A stretch of 64,000 nt of DNA from Paenibacillus kobensis NBRC 15729 (GCF_004000825.1 NZ_BILZ01000006.1:124001-188000); one strand, 5' to 3'; shown: positions 51,035-60,858, counted from the stretch's first letter. Notes: generated by a model from the sequence alone, not told the origin. Made by a program: numbers and translations.

Positions 51035-51718
51035 ATGACAGAGGTATCAACAAACATTCACCGCACGGTTAAGGAGTTCCGCGACGATCAACAACTTCAA
51101 GATTCGGAAGCTGCTCAAGGAAGTATCAAGCGGCCGCAGTTAGTGCTCGATGTCGGCGGCGTTCTTCTCTCGAATCTGACGCCAGCCTTTTGGACGGAGG
51201 CCATAGCTCGAGGCGGAGCTGATTATGCAGCCGTCCGCTCCCGCTATAAAACGGAAATACGCGATGATTTATGGTCCGGTGCTGTGACAGAACAGGAATT
51301 CTGGAACTGGATCGAGACGAATTGCCCTTCCGTCTCGCCAGTTGCAGGCCAAGCTCTGTTGATGGACTGCCTCGTCCCGCTCCCTGCACTTGAACATCTG
51401 GAGCGTTGGAGCCGAATCGCAGATCTTCACCTGTTGAGCAACCATCGGCACGAATGGCTGCTGCCGAAGTTGACGAATTTCATGGGTCTGTTCCGGAGCG
51501 TAACCGTGTCCAGCCAAGCGGGCTGTTTCAAGCCGAACGCGGCTATTTATCAGATCGCATCCGAGTCGATCGGTGCTGACAGTCCGATATTGTTCGTGGA
51601 CGATTCTGCTGCCAATCTGAAGCAAGCTGAACGGTTCAAATGGTCGACACTGCTTGCGGATGCGGAAGGGAATTGGATCCAGCAAGTCGAACCGCTATTA
51701 TCGTCAATGATGGATTAA
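51035..51718 (+). CDS. HAD-superfamily hydrolase (YihX-like)
   Basis: 227 residues from the ATG at 51035; a TTG at 50999 and a GTG at 51026 are alternatives with poorer spacing. HAD motif I is LVLDVGGVLL (nucleophile Asp; the acid Asp of DxD is Gly, as is common in the DLGGVL group). Motif II is LHLLSNHRHEW, motif III lysine is in GCFKPNAAIYQIA, motif IV is LFVDDSAANLKQAE. The cap is helical. Likely a small-molecule phosphatase. The N-terminal about 35 residues before motif I are extra compared with close families. The upstream region includes a small hairpin (TCTCC-GTTT-GGAGA). Confidence 0.88.
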   Translation: MTEVSTNIHRTVKEFRDDQQLQDSEAAQGSIKRPQLVLDVGGVLLSNLTPAFWTEAIARGGADYAAVRSRYKTEIRDDLWSGAVTEQEFWNWIETNCPSVSPVAGQALLMDCLVPLPALEHLERWSRIADLHLLSNHRHEWLLPKLTNFMGLFRSVTVSSQAGCFKPNAAIYQIASESIGADSPILFVDDSAANLKQAERFKWSTLLADAEGNWIQQVEPLLSSMMD

Positions 51719-51750
51719 TGATTTTGATACAAAGTGAGGAGTTAGGATTT

Positions 51751-52314
51751 ATGATGCTGCCTTATTTCATACGTTCCCGATATGTTCGTACAGCGCTGAC
51801 TGTTGCCGTGACGGGAACGGTCTGTTCCATGTTGCTGACTGGTTGCGGCTCGAACTCGAAAGCTCCATCCAGCAGCAGCGCTGCCGAAGAACAGCATGCT
51901 GCCGAGCATGAGCATGGCCATATCCAATATGCGTCGAATGGTGATTTGCAAGAAACGACCGAATCGATCGGCGTGCTCCCCTCTTTCCTGAGCGGTCTGA
52001 CGAATCAAATCGCATTGGCTTATAAGACGGCGGCTGCCGTTCATGATACGCTGGAGTGGATCCCGTGCTATTGCGGCTGCGGCGGCAGTGCCGGCCATCT
52101 GAACAATTTGAACTGTTTCATTAAAGAAATCCATGAAGACGGCTCCGTCGTATGGGACGATCATGGAACGAAGTGCGACGTCTGTATGGAGACGGCTTTC
52201 CAGACGGCGCTTATGCTGCAAGAAGGCAAATCAGTCAAAGAAATCCGTACGTTCATCGATGACACGTACAAGACCGGTTACGCCAAGCCGACGCCGACAC
52301 CAATGCCGGCCTAA
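51751..52314 (+). CDS. PCYCGC-motif lipoprotein
   Basis: 187 residues from the ATG at 51751 (GAGGAGTTAGGATTT upstream). Signal peptide with lipobox MLLTGC (C32), then a His/Glu/Ser-rich linker (SAAEEQHAAEHEHGH). The core has the name-giving motif WIPCYCGCGGSAGHLNNLNC, a second Cys pair GTKCDVCMETA and the helix GKSVKEIRTFIDDTYKTGYA. The six Cys and several His residues suggest metal binding outside the membrane; this is inference. It lies 32 bases after the HAD gene and may be read from the same promoter. Confidence 0.88.
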   Translation: MMLPYFIRSRYVRTALTVAVTGTVCSMLLTGCGSNSKAPSSSSAAEEQHAAEHEHGHIQYASNGDLQETTESIGVLPSFLSGLTNQIALAYKTAAAVHDTLEWIPCYCGCGGSAGHLNNLNCFIKEIHEDGSVVWDDHGTKCDVCMETAFQTALMLQEGKSVKEIRTFIDDTYKTGYAKPTPTPMPA

Positions 52315-52322
52315 ATGCCTCT

Positions 52323-52352
52323 AACCCTGACGTATATGGTCACGTCAGGGTT
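52323..52352. terminator. Hairpin between the lipoprotein and CHAT genes
   Basis: Perfect arms AACCCTGACGT / ACGTCAGGGTT, eight-base loop. The T content after it is low on the plus strand; it may stop both convergent genes. Confidence 0.55.
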
Positions 52353-52397
52353 GACTTGGAATAATACTTCTAATTCTACTGTATTAATAATTATTCA

Positions 52398-54494
52398 CTA
52401 GCATGTCATATCCACTTCTTTATGAAATTGTTCATATTTTTTAGTACTTTCATGGTTCTCGATAACAACCATTTCCGGGTATCCACTAAAAATATAAAAA
52501 ACGGATTCATTAACGAATTTATTATCTCTAATGATTTCCTCCAAGTTATTTAGATAACCGCGTCTTCTGGCAATACCCCTCAATATTTCAAGCGAACAGG
52601 AGTAGCTGTTTCCAAATGGAATATTCGTCTTTTCATAAATCTCGTAGAATTCATCATAAGAATTCAAGCCTTTCTCATTTTTGACATCTGCAAACGATTT
52701 TAATTTCATGGTCGAGTGAAGAATTTCATATATAGCATGCGACTTTACTACTTCATGCCAAATTTGAAGGATCGATTTCTCTTCGCTGTTGGACTCTATA
52801 TATTTGATCATATACTCAAAGAATCTCTTTAATAAAACACTATTCTTATACACATTTATTGGAATTGTCGGTCCCAATACTGCAGTAACACCTTTTGCGA
52901 CAAATTGATCGATTATTGAAAAAGCACCTGACCCCCTTGGAGATACCAAGCATGCACTCAAAATAACAACAGGGGGGAATTTTACGTTTTTGTTTATCGG
53001 ACTCCACATATCCCCGCAAACCACTAAAGCTGTCATCGATCCTGAGGCATCATATTTTCCATGGGCTGAAATGATTAAGATATCATAATCCGAATCTTCA
53101 TTCAAAATTTGATCGAGATGATGGATGGAGTCCACTTGAACATATTGAACGTGTATATAGTCTATCTTATTAAAAGATTGTTCAAACTTTTCCCAGGCTG
53201 TTTTTGAGGCTATATAAATATCATCTGTTGGATCTAGACATTCTAAAATAAGAATTCTAATTTCCCCATATTTGCCGATGCCATATACATACCTTCTATG
53301 TGCTCCATATGTAATTGAGAAGTCTAATGGAGTCAGCGGCCTGTATGAAATGGGCACCATATAATTCAATGGATCCGAATAATTCGGTACGATAGAAATT
53401 CCAATATTAAAATCTGAAAAGAGCGTTATCATCGAAAACTTGTCTATATTTTCATAAAAATCTTTTGGTAAGGACTGGACTAACTCTTTCCCAATGCTCT
53501 TACATTCATTGTAAATAAATTGCCCATTAGGCCGTAAATAATCAAAATGAGTTTCTAATAAATGCAGTTTCTGAAATATCTTATTGTCTAGTGTCTCACC
53601 CTCTAAATAGACACCTTGTTGTGCGATAGCCTTGTGCAGTCCCAGAACCTCTATTAGTTTTTTTTCTTCATCGCCGAAGACAAATTGACTTTTTCCGACC
53701 GCGTTCAAAAAAAGAGTTTTTCTCTGCGATCTGCCAGGTAGAATCATTATTAATGGAATTTTATTATTTTTCATTTCAGCAGAAATAGCGTTCTCCAGCT
53801 TCTTGCTGCCATATTTATTAATGCGTATACCTTTAATAATAAGGGTAAATTGGGACACTTGTTTTAATGAAGCATCAATTCTACTTTTCAACGAATAGTT
53901 ATTTTCATTCATATATCCCTTGATCCCATTCGTCTCATTGGTTTGATTCGTCCAATAAATTAAAGGCAATGCTTTCATTTTCTTATAAGAAAGAATTCTA
54001 GGGATGTAGCTCACTTTAGGCTTGGATACTTTGCTTTCTACATAATCAGCGATTTCATTCCAGTGCCTTTTCAGAGTATGTGAAGAAAGCTCTGAAATTT
54101 TTATGCAGCCTAATAATGCCTTATACTTTTGATCAATCATACACGCTTCTTCGTAAATGGAATCTTCAACTATATACAGCGTGGAGGGCATTTCTGCAAT
54201 AGACTTAATAAGTTCTGTTGGGTCTGAATGATCATACTCAAAAAATAATATGTTATGCTGACTCCCATACACATTTACAACTTCATTCACTCCTAAATAA
54301 ACGGTATCTTTAGCATGTCTAGGTAAATGCAGACAGTACCTCCAAGGTTCAACCGCATCAAACAAATACTCAGAATGAAAATGATATTGATTATGTTCCG
54401 TTCTCTGCTTGTCTTTATCCATCAAAATATAGTAGTTCAGTTGAAGATCTTTAAATACTTTATATAAATGAGATGCCGTAAATAAATTTGTCAT
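52398..54494 (-). CDS. Stand-alone CHAT-domain (caspase-like) protease, AT-rich
   Basis: 698 residues; ATG follows AAGGAGATATT. The C-terminal part (about 410-570) has the CHAT caspase-like pattern: strand LIISAHGKYD with catalytic His H478, the next strand VVILSACLVSPRGSGAF with catalytic Cys C515, and GVTAVLGPTIPINVYKNSVL, the usual block that follows. Residues 1-400 match no family I know; they contain a second alpha/beta stretch (TLIIKGIRINKYGSKK, IPLIMILPG) that may be a pseudo-caspase or sensor fold. No TPR repeats, membrane helix or signal peptide are seen. The gene is far more AT-rich than all neighbours, indicating transfer. CHAT proteases act in CRISPR-linked and gasdermin-linked immune or cell-suicide pathways; a defence role here is inference. 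Confidence 0.82.
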   Translation of the reverse strand: MTNLFTASHLYKVFKDLQLNYYILMDKDKQRTEHNQYHFHSEYLFDAVEPWRYCLHLPRHAKDTVYLGVNEVVNVYGSQHNILFFEYDHSDPTELIKSIAEMPSTLYIVEDSIYEEACMIDQKYKALLGCIKISELSSHTLKRHWNEIADYVESKVSKPKVSYIPRILSYKKMKALPLIYWTNQTNETNGIKGYMNENNYSLKSRIDASLKQVSQFTLIIKGIRINKYGSKKLENAISAEMKNNKIPLIMILPGRSQRKTLFLNAVGKSQFVFGDEEKKLIEVLGLHKAIAQQGVYLEGETLDNKIFQKLHLLETHFDYLRPNGQFIYNECKSIGKELVQSLPKDFYENIDKFSMITLFSDFNIGISIVPNYSDPLNYMVPISYRPLTPLDFSITYGAHRRYVYGIGKYGEIRILILECLDPTDDIYIASKTAWEKFEQSFNKIDYIHVQYVQVDSIHHLDQILNEDSDYDILIISAHGKYDASGSMTALVVCGDMWSPINKNVKFPPVVILSACLVSPRGSGAFSIIDQFVAKGVTAVLGPTIPINVYKNSVLLKRFFEYMIKYIESNSEEKSILQIWHEVVKSHAIYEILHSTMKLKSFADVKNEKGLNSYDEFYEIYEKTNIPFGNSYSCSLEILRGIARRRGYLNNLEEIIRDNKFVNESVFYIFSGYPEMVVIENHESTKKYEQFHKEVDMTC

Positions 54495-54724
54495 AATATC
54501 TCCTTATAAGAATGCCTCGGAATACGAAAATACGAAATGCTTCAGCTCAAGCTCTATTATTGGATGAATATCTTCGACAATTTTCTTTATTTTCCTTCGC
54601 CGTAAACTCAATAATTAGTAAAATAATGGGTGGAGCACCCTGTCAGCATTTCAAGCCATCTCGTTTGACGCACACAAAAAGGCTGTGCAGGTCATTCCGA
54701 CCCGCACAGCCTTCTTACTGCTCT
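54495..54724. other. Intergenic region upstream of the CHAT gene
   Basis: AT-rich in its left half, like the CHAT gene, then normal composition from about 54620. It holds a short direct repeat (ACGAAAATACGAAAT around 54526) and the terminator of the ABC exporter. A 75-codon plus-strand frame here has no ribosome site. The composition change marks the probable right border of the transferred segment. Confidence 0.5.
54679..54713 (-). terminator. Terminator of the second ABC exporter operon
   Basis: Arms AAGGCTGTGC / GCACAGCCTT with inner GGTC/GACC pairing; on the minus strand it ends with five Ts. Confidence 0.82.
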
Positions 54725-56608
54725 CTACCCGTTGGCTAGTTCAGCGGAAGCTTCGCCTCTCACCGGCATGCTGCTCATCATCCGATAGTAAGCGCCTTTC
54801 ACGTCCATTAGCTGGTCGTGGCTACCGCGCTCCACGATAGCCCCTTTATCGATGACCATAATCGAATCTGCATCGCGGATTGTATTGAGCCGGTGGGCGA
54901 TGATGAAGCTCGTTCGGCCTTCCATCAGCTTCGCCAGCGCTTCCTGGATGTGAAGCTCGGTCCGCGTGTCGATGCTGCTAGTAGCCTCGTCTAGAATTAG
55001 CATCGACGGCTTCGCCAGCATAACGCGGGCAATTGCGAGCAACTGCCTTTGGCCTTGGCTCAAGCTGCCGCCATTCTCCGTCAATACTGTCTCGTACCGG
55101 TTAGGCAGCCGTTGGATGAACGCATCGGCATTGGCCAGCTTGGCTGCTTCCCGCATTTCCTCGTCGGTCGCCTCCGGGTTGCCGTATTTCAAGTTGTCCC
55201 GGATCGTCCCCGAGAACAGATACGTATCTTGAAGCACGACACCGAAGTTGCGGCGAAGGCTGTCACGCGTATATTCCGTCAGCTCCCTGCCGTCGATTGT
55301 CACTTTCCCGCTAGTCGGCTCATAGAACCGGGTCAACAGTTGAATGATCGTCGTTTTACCTGCACCTGTCGGACCGATAATTGCAGTCGAAGTACCCGCC
55401 TCCGCCACGAAGCTGATATGGTTCAAAATCGGCTCGCCCGGCTTATAGCCGAACGTAACGTCGTCGAATTGCACGCGTCCCGCCGGTGATTTCATTTCAA
55501 TCGTATTCGCCTTATCGGCTTGCTCCTCTTTCTCGTCCAGCGCCTCGAACACACGCTCCGCGCCGGCAAGACCCGATTGAAGCACGTTGAACGTCGCCGC
55601 GATATCGTTAAGCGGACGGACGAACTGTCGGGAATACGTCATAAAGCTGGCAATAACGCCTACCGAGATATGGCCTTTCACACCTAGAATACCGCCGACT
55701 ATTGCAACCGATGCAAAGCCGATATTGCTAATTACGCTGAGCAGCGGCATTAACAAACCTGACCATATTTGTGCTTTGGTACTTGTTTTACGCAGTTTAA
55801 CATTAATCTCATTAAATTCTGATATGGCGCGCTGTTCCTGGTTGAATGCTTGAACGATCTGTACGCCAGTAATCGTTTCCTCGATATGTCCGTTCAATGC
55901 CCCCAGCTGCGTCTGTTGTGCTTTGAACAGTTCACGAGTGCGCCGTGCGATCATTCGCGTTAAACCGAACACGAGCGGTACGGTAATCATACTCGCCAGC
56001 GTCAGCATCGGACTCAGCACCAGCATCATGACAAGTGCACCGACAATGCTCAGCAGCCCTGACATCAGCTGCGTCGTTGATTGCGAGATCGTATTGCTGA
56101 CGTTGTCGATATCGTTGGATAACCGGCTCATTACGTCGCCATGGCGCCGGCTGTCGAAGTAGGCAAGAGGCAGCTTCTGAAGCTTCCGGTACAGCGTGCG
56201 GCGCAGACGCAGGACGATACGCTGTGCGATGCCGGCCATCGCCCTTCCTTGTACGAACCCGATACACGCATCGGTCAGATAAGCCGCTCCTAACGAGAGC
56301 AGAACGATGCGCAATAGCTCGAAATCGACTTGTCCGCTTCCGCCATCCATGGCGTCGACGGCTCGGCCAATCCAATACGGTGCAGCCAGACCGATTCCGG
56401 CAGACACGAGCACAAGCACCAGAACAAATGATAGCTTAACACGTTCCGATCCCACGAACTGCCACAGCCGAAGGAGCGCACCAAGCAAACTTTTCGGCTT
56501 AGCAACTGGTCCGCCTGGACGGCCGCCGAAGCCGCCTGGACGGTGTCCGCCGATCGGCATGTTCACTTCCGGCCTTGATGCTTCCTTACGATTGGGCTGC
56601 TGCGGCAT
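54725..56608 (-). CDS. ABC exporter half-transporter (YfiC/YknV-type, canonical subunit)
   Basis: 627 residues from the ATG at 56608, with AAAGGAGG nine bases upstream, overlapping the partner gene by 23 bases. The N-terminus has a Pro/Gly-rich tail (GGHRPGGFGGRPGGP, about 20-35) before the six-helix membrane domain (about 50-350). The nucleotide-binding domain (about 385-620) is complete: Walker A GPTGAGKTT, signature SLSQGQRQLLAIARV (Gln for Gly at position 3), Walker B LILDEATSSID with the catalytic Glu, and H-loop IAHRLNT. It forms the active half of a heterodimeric exporter of drugs, lipids or peptides (family knowledge). Confidence 0.92.
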   Translation of the reverse strand: MPQQPNRKEASRPEVNMPIGGHRPGGFGGRPGGPVAKPKSLLGALLRLWQFVGSERVKLSFVLVLVLVSAGIGLAAPYWIGRAVDAMDGGSGQVDFELLRIVLLSLGAAYLTDACIGFVQGRAMAGIAQRIVLRLRRTLYRKLQKLPLAYFDSRRHGDVMSRLSNDIDNVSNTISQSTTQLMSGLLSIVGALVMMLVLSPMLTLASMITVPLVFGLTRMIARRTRELFKAQQTQLGALNGHIEETITGVQIVQAFNQEQRAISEFNEINVKLRKTSTKAQIWSGLLMPLLSVISNIGFASVAIVGGILGVKGHISVGVIASFMTYSRQFVRPLNDIAATFNVLQSGLAGAERVFEALDEKEEQADKANTIEMKSPAGRVQFDDVTFGYKPGEPILNHISFVAEAGTSTAIIGPTGAGKTTIIQLLTRFYEPTSGKVTIDGRELTEYTRDSLRRNFGVVLQDTYLFSGTIRDNLKYGNPEATDEEMREAAKLANADAFIQRLPNRYETVLTENGGSLSQGQRQLLAIARVMLAKPSMLILDEATSSIDTRTELHIQEALAKLMEGRTSFIIAHRLNTIRDADSIMVIDKGAIVERGSHDQLMDVKGAYYRMMSSMPVRGEASAELANG

Positions 56609-58358
56609 GCTGATCGGCCTCCTTTCCCCACTGCGAGCGGAATATTTCCTGATACACTTTGCATTGCTGCAGCAGTTGATCATGTACGCCAATCGAGACG
56701 ATTCTGCCGTTGTCCATGACGATAATCCGGTCGGCATCCATAACAGAAGTAATCCTCTGAGCGATGAGCAAGCACGTCGTATGGCTGCTGATCTGCTTCA
56801 ACGATTGCTTGATCCTCGCCTCCGTCAACACATCGAGCGCGCTGGTGCAATCGTCAAGAATAAGAATGTCCGGCTTGCGGACGAGCGCCCGTGCAATGGA
56901 CAGCCGCTGCTTCTGGCCGCCTGAGAAGTTGACGCCGCCTTGGCCGACCACCGAACGGTAACCGTCCGGCTGCGCCAGGATGAACTCTTCCGCTGCTGCC
57001 GCGCGCGCAGCTTCATGGATTTGCTGCTCTGTCGCATGCTCGTTGCCCCAACGGATATTATCTTCTACCGTTCCAGTAAACAGAACGACCTGCTGTGGGA
57101 CAACCGCAATCCGGCTGCGTAAAGACTTTGGGTCCGCTTCCGCCACATTCGTACCCTGGACATACACGCTGCCCGAAGTCGTCTCATAAAACCGCGGAAT
57201 AAGACTGACCAGCGTGCTTTTGCCCGAACCGGTTGAACCAATAATGCCAATCGTTTCTCCTGGCAAGCAGTCGAACGATATTTCGTGCAGCACAGCATCC
57301 CCTTCCGGTCCGTCATACGAGAAAGACACACGCTCGAACCGAACCGCTTCGCCGCGCAGTCCCGCATCCGCTTCCGCTGCCCTCGTCTGTTCAGGCATCG
57401 GCTCACCATCTGGACGCTCCGGATTGTCGAACACTTCCATAATCCGTCCTGCAGACGATTTCGCCCGGACGAACATATTGAATACCATCGAGACCGTCAT
57501 CAGCGAGAACAAAATTTGCAGCATATAGTTAATAAAAGCAACGACGTGACCGGGCTGCATATGACCGCCGTCGATCCTCACGCCTCCGATCCACAGAATC
57601 GAGACGATACCAACGTTTACCGTAAGGGCTATAAGCGGGTTGAAAACAGCCATCGCACGCATTGCCGTCTCGTTAGCCGAGCGGTAAGCGTCATTCGCTG
57701 CTTCGAATTTGACCGCCTCGTCCTCATACCGGTTGAACGCTTTAACCACTCGAATTCCGGACAAAAAATCGCGCGTATACCCGTTCAGCCGGTCCAGCGA
57801 CTGCTGGACGCGCGCGAAACGCGGAAACCCGATGCGCAGGTTCATGACAATAAGGAACGCAACGATCGGCACGACAGCCAGCAGAACAACCGACAGCGGA
57901 GGATTAAGCCGTACCGCCATAATGACCGCACCTATGCCGAGCAGCGGCGCTTTGACGAAAATGCGCATCAACCCGTTCACAAAGTTTTGAATTTGCGTAA
58001 CGTCGTTCGTCAGACGAGTGATGAGCGATGCCCGGTCGAGCTTATCGATCGAAGAATATGACAGCGTTTGCACTTTCCGGTACAAATCGCCACGCAATTC
58101 CGCGCCGAACTGCTGGGAGACACGGCTGGACACCACGTTTCTGACGCTGGCTGCAACAGCGCCCATGGCGGTGATCAGCAGCATAAAAAGTCCGCTTCGA
58201 TAGACGACGTCCATATCGCCGGCGACTACACCTTTGTCGATAATAATCGCCAGCATTGCCGGCTGCATCAGATCCGCCAAGGCTTCCAGCATAAGAAACA
58301 AAATCGCGACGCCGAACGAGCGCCCGTACCGGGCTTTGTATTTGCGAATGAGAAACAT
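56586..58358 (-). CDS. ABC exporter half-transporter with doubly degenerate ATPase site
   Basis: 590 residues from the ATG at 58358 (GGAAAGGGA upstream); the longer frame has no site. Membrane domain about 1-310. The nucleotide-binding domain has Walker A GSTGSGKST and signature VNFSGGQKQRLSIAR. Walker B is ILILDDCTSALD, with Asp instead of the catalytic Glu. The H-loop is LLIAQRITSV, with Gln instead of His. Both changes should stop hydrolysis at the site built on this subunit, while the partner keeps the normal residues. The degeneracy is stronger than in the exporter at 2792-6353. Substrate unknown. Confidence 0.92.
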   Translation of the reverse strand: MFLIRKYKARYGRSFGVAILFLMLEALADLMQPAMLAIIIDKGVVAGDMDVVYRSGLFMLLITAMGAVAASVRNVVSSRVSQQFGAELRGDLYRKVQTLSYSSIDKLDRASLITRLTNDVTQIQNFVNGLMRIFVKAPLLGIGAVIMAVRLNPPLSVVLLAVVPIVAFLIVMNLRIGFPRFARVQQSLDRLNGYTRDFLSGIRVVKAFNRYEDEAVKFEAANDAYRSANETAMRAMAVFNPLIALTVNVGIVSILWIGGVRIDGGHMQPGHVVAFINYMLQILFSLMTVSMVFNMFVRAKSSAGRIMEVFDNPERPDGEPMPEQTRAAEADAGLRGEAVRFERVSFSYDGPEGDAVLHEISFDCLPGETIGIIGSTGSGKSTLVSLIPRFYETTSGSVYVQGTNVAEADPKSLRSRIAVVPQQVVLFTGTVEDNIRWGNEHATEQQIHEAARAAAAEEFILAQPDGYRSVVGQGGVNFSGGQKQRLSIARALVRKPDILILDDCTSALDVLTEARIKQSLKQISSHTTCLLIAQRITSVMDADRIIVMDNGRIVSIGVHDQLLQQCKVYQEIFRSQWGKEADQHAAAAQS

Positions 58359-58497
58359 AGGCCGTACATCCCTTTCCGCACAAGCATACCATGAAGTCGC
58401 ATTGTGCTTCATAATCTCGACCGAATTATATAGCATACAAGTTTCCATCACAACTTACGTTAAGGTAAGCATTTCGGAGGAAAATGCTGTATAACAG

Positions 58498-58528
58498 ACA
58501 AAACAGCCGGAATATCCGACTGTTTTGT
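58498..58528 (-). terminator. Terminator of the GH95 gene
   Basis: Arms ACAAAACAG-CC-GG / CC-GA-CTGTTTTGT; follows the GH95 stop on the minus strand and ends in TTTTGT. Confidence 0.7.
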
Positions 58529-58545
58529 ACATTGTAACGCCTTTA

Positions 58546-60858
58546 TTATTTGCACTTAATTGTAAAAATATCGCCTGCCTTTGCTTCCAGCAAGGCAATT
58601 TCACCAACCGGCCCAACATCAACACTTGCAGCGCCATTGCGCGCAATCGTCCATTCGCCGCCGATACGCAGATTAAACGTTCCGCTGCAGCCGAATCGCA
58701 GCTCCGCTTGCGCAAGCTTGCCGTCTGCCCAAGCAACATCCGCTTCAGCTCCGCCCCGTACGCGCAGTCCTTTCACGCTGCCTGACGGCCATGCCGCTGG
58801 CAGTGCAGGCAGCAGCCGGATCATTCCGGCGTGCGATTGAAGCAGCATTTCGGCGACAGCTGACGTCCCGCCGAAGTTCGCATCGATCTGGAACGGCGGA
58901 TGATCGCCGAACAGATTCGGATGAACGGATTTAGCCAACAATCCTGATAAATTCGAGTAAGCCTTCTCTCCGTCGAACAGCCGTGCCCAGAAGTGGATAA
59001 TCCAAGCCCGGCTCCAGCCTGTATGGCCGCCCCCGTGCGCCAATCTTCGGTCCAGCGTCTTCCTCGCAGCCTCTGCCAGTTCAGGCGTAACATCCGGCGT
59101 GATCGCATCGCCAGGATGCAAGGCGAACAGATGCGAGATATGACGATGGCCCGGTTCCGGTTCCTCGTATTCGACCGACCACTCCATCAGAGTACCGTTG
59201 CTCGCAATCCCCTGTTCCGGCATAAGCGCAAGCCTTTCCCGAAGCTCGCCTGCGATCAGATCTTCCAGACCAAGCTGCTCGATCGAGGTCAAACACGCTT
59301 CGAACAGCATGCGAATCATCTGCGTATCCATCGATGGTCCGACGCACAGTGCCCCTTCGTTGCCGCTCGGCAGACGGTAGCTGTTCTCAGGCGATACCGA
59401 CGGCGCCGTTACGAAGCGGCCATCCGGTCCCTGCACCATGAAGTCGAGGAAGAACTCTGCCGACTCCCGCATCGCCGGGTAGGCGCGTTCACGCAGAAAA
59501 CCAATATCCTGCCCATACAAATAGTGCTCCCACATATGAAGCGTCAGCCACACGCCGCCCATAGGCCAGAACATGGCAGGCAGCCAGCTCGATACAACCG
59601 CTGTATCCGCCCATAGATTGCTCGCATGGTGAACGCAGAAGCCGCGCGCACCATACGTTTCACGTGCGGTAATACGTCCGTTTTCTCTCAGCTTATCGAT
59701 GAAGTCGAACAGCGGCTCATGGCATTCCGCCAGATTAGTCGTCTCTGCTGGCCAATAATTCATTTGAATATTAATATTCGTATGGAAGTCAGACTCCCAT
59801 GGCGGGGTCATAAACTCGTTCCAAACGCCCTGAAGATTCGCCGGAAGACTGCCTGGACGCGAGCTCGAAATCAGCAAATACCGACCATATTGGACAAATA
59901 AAACGATAAGGCCATGATCTTCTTTTCCGCTGCGGAATCGTTCCAGACGCTCATCAGTCGGCAGTCCGATCCACTCATTATCCGAGCCCTCCCTGACATA
60001 CAGTTCCAGCTGGAAACGACCGAACAATTGCTGGTGCGCAGCTGCATGATCGGCCCGAACCTTGTCGAAACCTTTCGTTGCTGCACCGTCTATAACGGCT
60101 GCACACGCGGCGACAGGATCATCCGTCCGATAAGTTGTCGCAGCCGCGATATAGAGAACCGCCGAGTCGGCATCCTTCACAGATAGCCGGCCGCCCTCTG
60201 CCGTCACCGTACCGCCAACCGTTTCAATTGTAAGCAGCGCCGCATAGCGGACGCCGTCTTCTCCGCATTGCCCCTGCATAACGATACCGTTGTTCCCGTA
60301 AGGGATAACCGGCTCCATATCTTCACGCGTAAGCCCGGCATCAAAAGCAATCGATCCAGGGCTGCCGGCGCTCAGACGATATACGATGACCGAATCAGGC
60401 CCGCTGACGAACGATTCCCGTTCAAACTGCGTACCTTCCGCCTCATAGTTTACCTTGACGATGCCCGTCGTCAGATCAAGCGAACGCTTATAGCGGATCG
60501 GCTCCGGTCGTACTTGGTTCCCGTCCGCCCCTGATATCGTCAAAGTCAACTCGCCAAGCGTCTGATAGGGCCCAAGTCCTTCCGGCTGCGATACCATCGA
60601 ACGGTAAGCGAGTTCCTGCGCTTGCTCTGGCTGGCCTGCAAAAAGAAGGCGGCGGATTTCTGCCATATTCTCAAGCGCCGACGGATTGCTTCGCTTCTGC
60701 GGGCCGCCGAGCCAGACCGAATCTTCGTTAAGCTGTATCCGTTCCTCGTATGGACGTCCGAACACCATCGCTCCAAGCTTGCCATTTCCGATCGGAAACG
60801 CTTCCACCCATTCCTGCGCGGGCTTGTTGTACCAAAGCATCGTATTATTCGTTTCCAA
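58546..60858 (-). CDS. Glycoside hydrolase family 95 (alpha-L-fucosidase type)
   Basis: 770 residues. I set the start at a TTG (60858) because GGAGG lies seven bases before it; an ATG six codons later is the alternative. No signal peptide, so it is intracellular. N-terminal super-sandwich domain (about 10-270; [31 protein letters not shown]), then an (alpha/alpha)6 barrel with [18 protein letters not shown] (the two catalytic-type Asn), [10 protein letters not shown] (general acid Glu), [14 protein letters not shown] and [20 protein letters not shown] (Asp), then a C-terminal beta domain. GH95 enzymes split 1,2-alpha-L-fucosides or L-galactosides by inversion. It implies import of fucosylated oligosaccharides. 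Confidence 0.92.
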   Translation of the reverse strand: METNNTMLWYNKPAQEWVEAFPIGNGKLGAMVFGRPYEERIQLNEDSVWLGGPQKRSNPSALENMAEIRRLLFAGQPEQAQELAYRSMVSQPEGLGPYQTLGELTLTISGADGNQVRPEPIRYKRSLDLTTGIVKVNYEAEGTQFERESFVSGPDSVIVYRLSAGSPGSIAFDAGLTREDMEPVIPYGNNGIVMQGQCGEDGVRYAALLTIETVGGTVTAEGGRLSVKDADSAVLYIAAATTYRTDDPVAACAAVIDGAATKGFDKVRADHAAAHQQLFGRFQLELYVREGSDNEWIGLPTDERLERFRSGKEDHGLIVLFVQYGRYLLISSSRPGSLPANLQGVWNEFMTPPWESDFHTNINIQMNYWPAETTNLAECHEPLFDFIDKLRENGRITARETYGARGFCVHHASNLWADTAVVSSWLPAMFWPMGGVWLTLHMWEHYLYGQDIGFLRERAYPAMRESAEFFLDFMVQGPDGRFVTAPSVSPENSYRLPSGNEGALCVGPSMDTQMIRMLFEACLTSIEQLGLEDLIAGELRERLALMPEQGIASNGTLMEWSVEYEEPEPGHRHISHLFALHPGDAITPDVTPELAEAARKTLDRRLAHGGGHTGWSRAWIIHFWARLFDGEKAYSNLSGLLAKSVHPNLFGDHPPFQIDANFGGTSAVAEMLLQSHAGMIRLLPALPAAWPSGSVKGLRVRGGAEADVAWADGKLAQAELRFGCSGTFNLRIGGEWTIARNGAASVDVGPVGEIALLEAKAGDIFTIKCK

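Noticed and set aside
52398-54494. CHAT gene as part of a CRISPR type III-E or gasdermin operon
   Set aside because: No repeat array, no Cas7-like or gasdermin-like gene lies on either side; both neighbours are ordinary chromosomal genes.
54512-54739. 75-codon plus-strand frame between CHAT and exporter genes
   Set aside because: No ribosome site; it runs through the exporter terminator and changes composition halfway.
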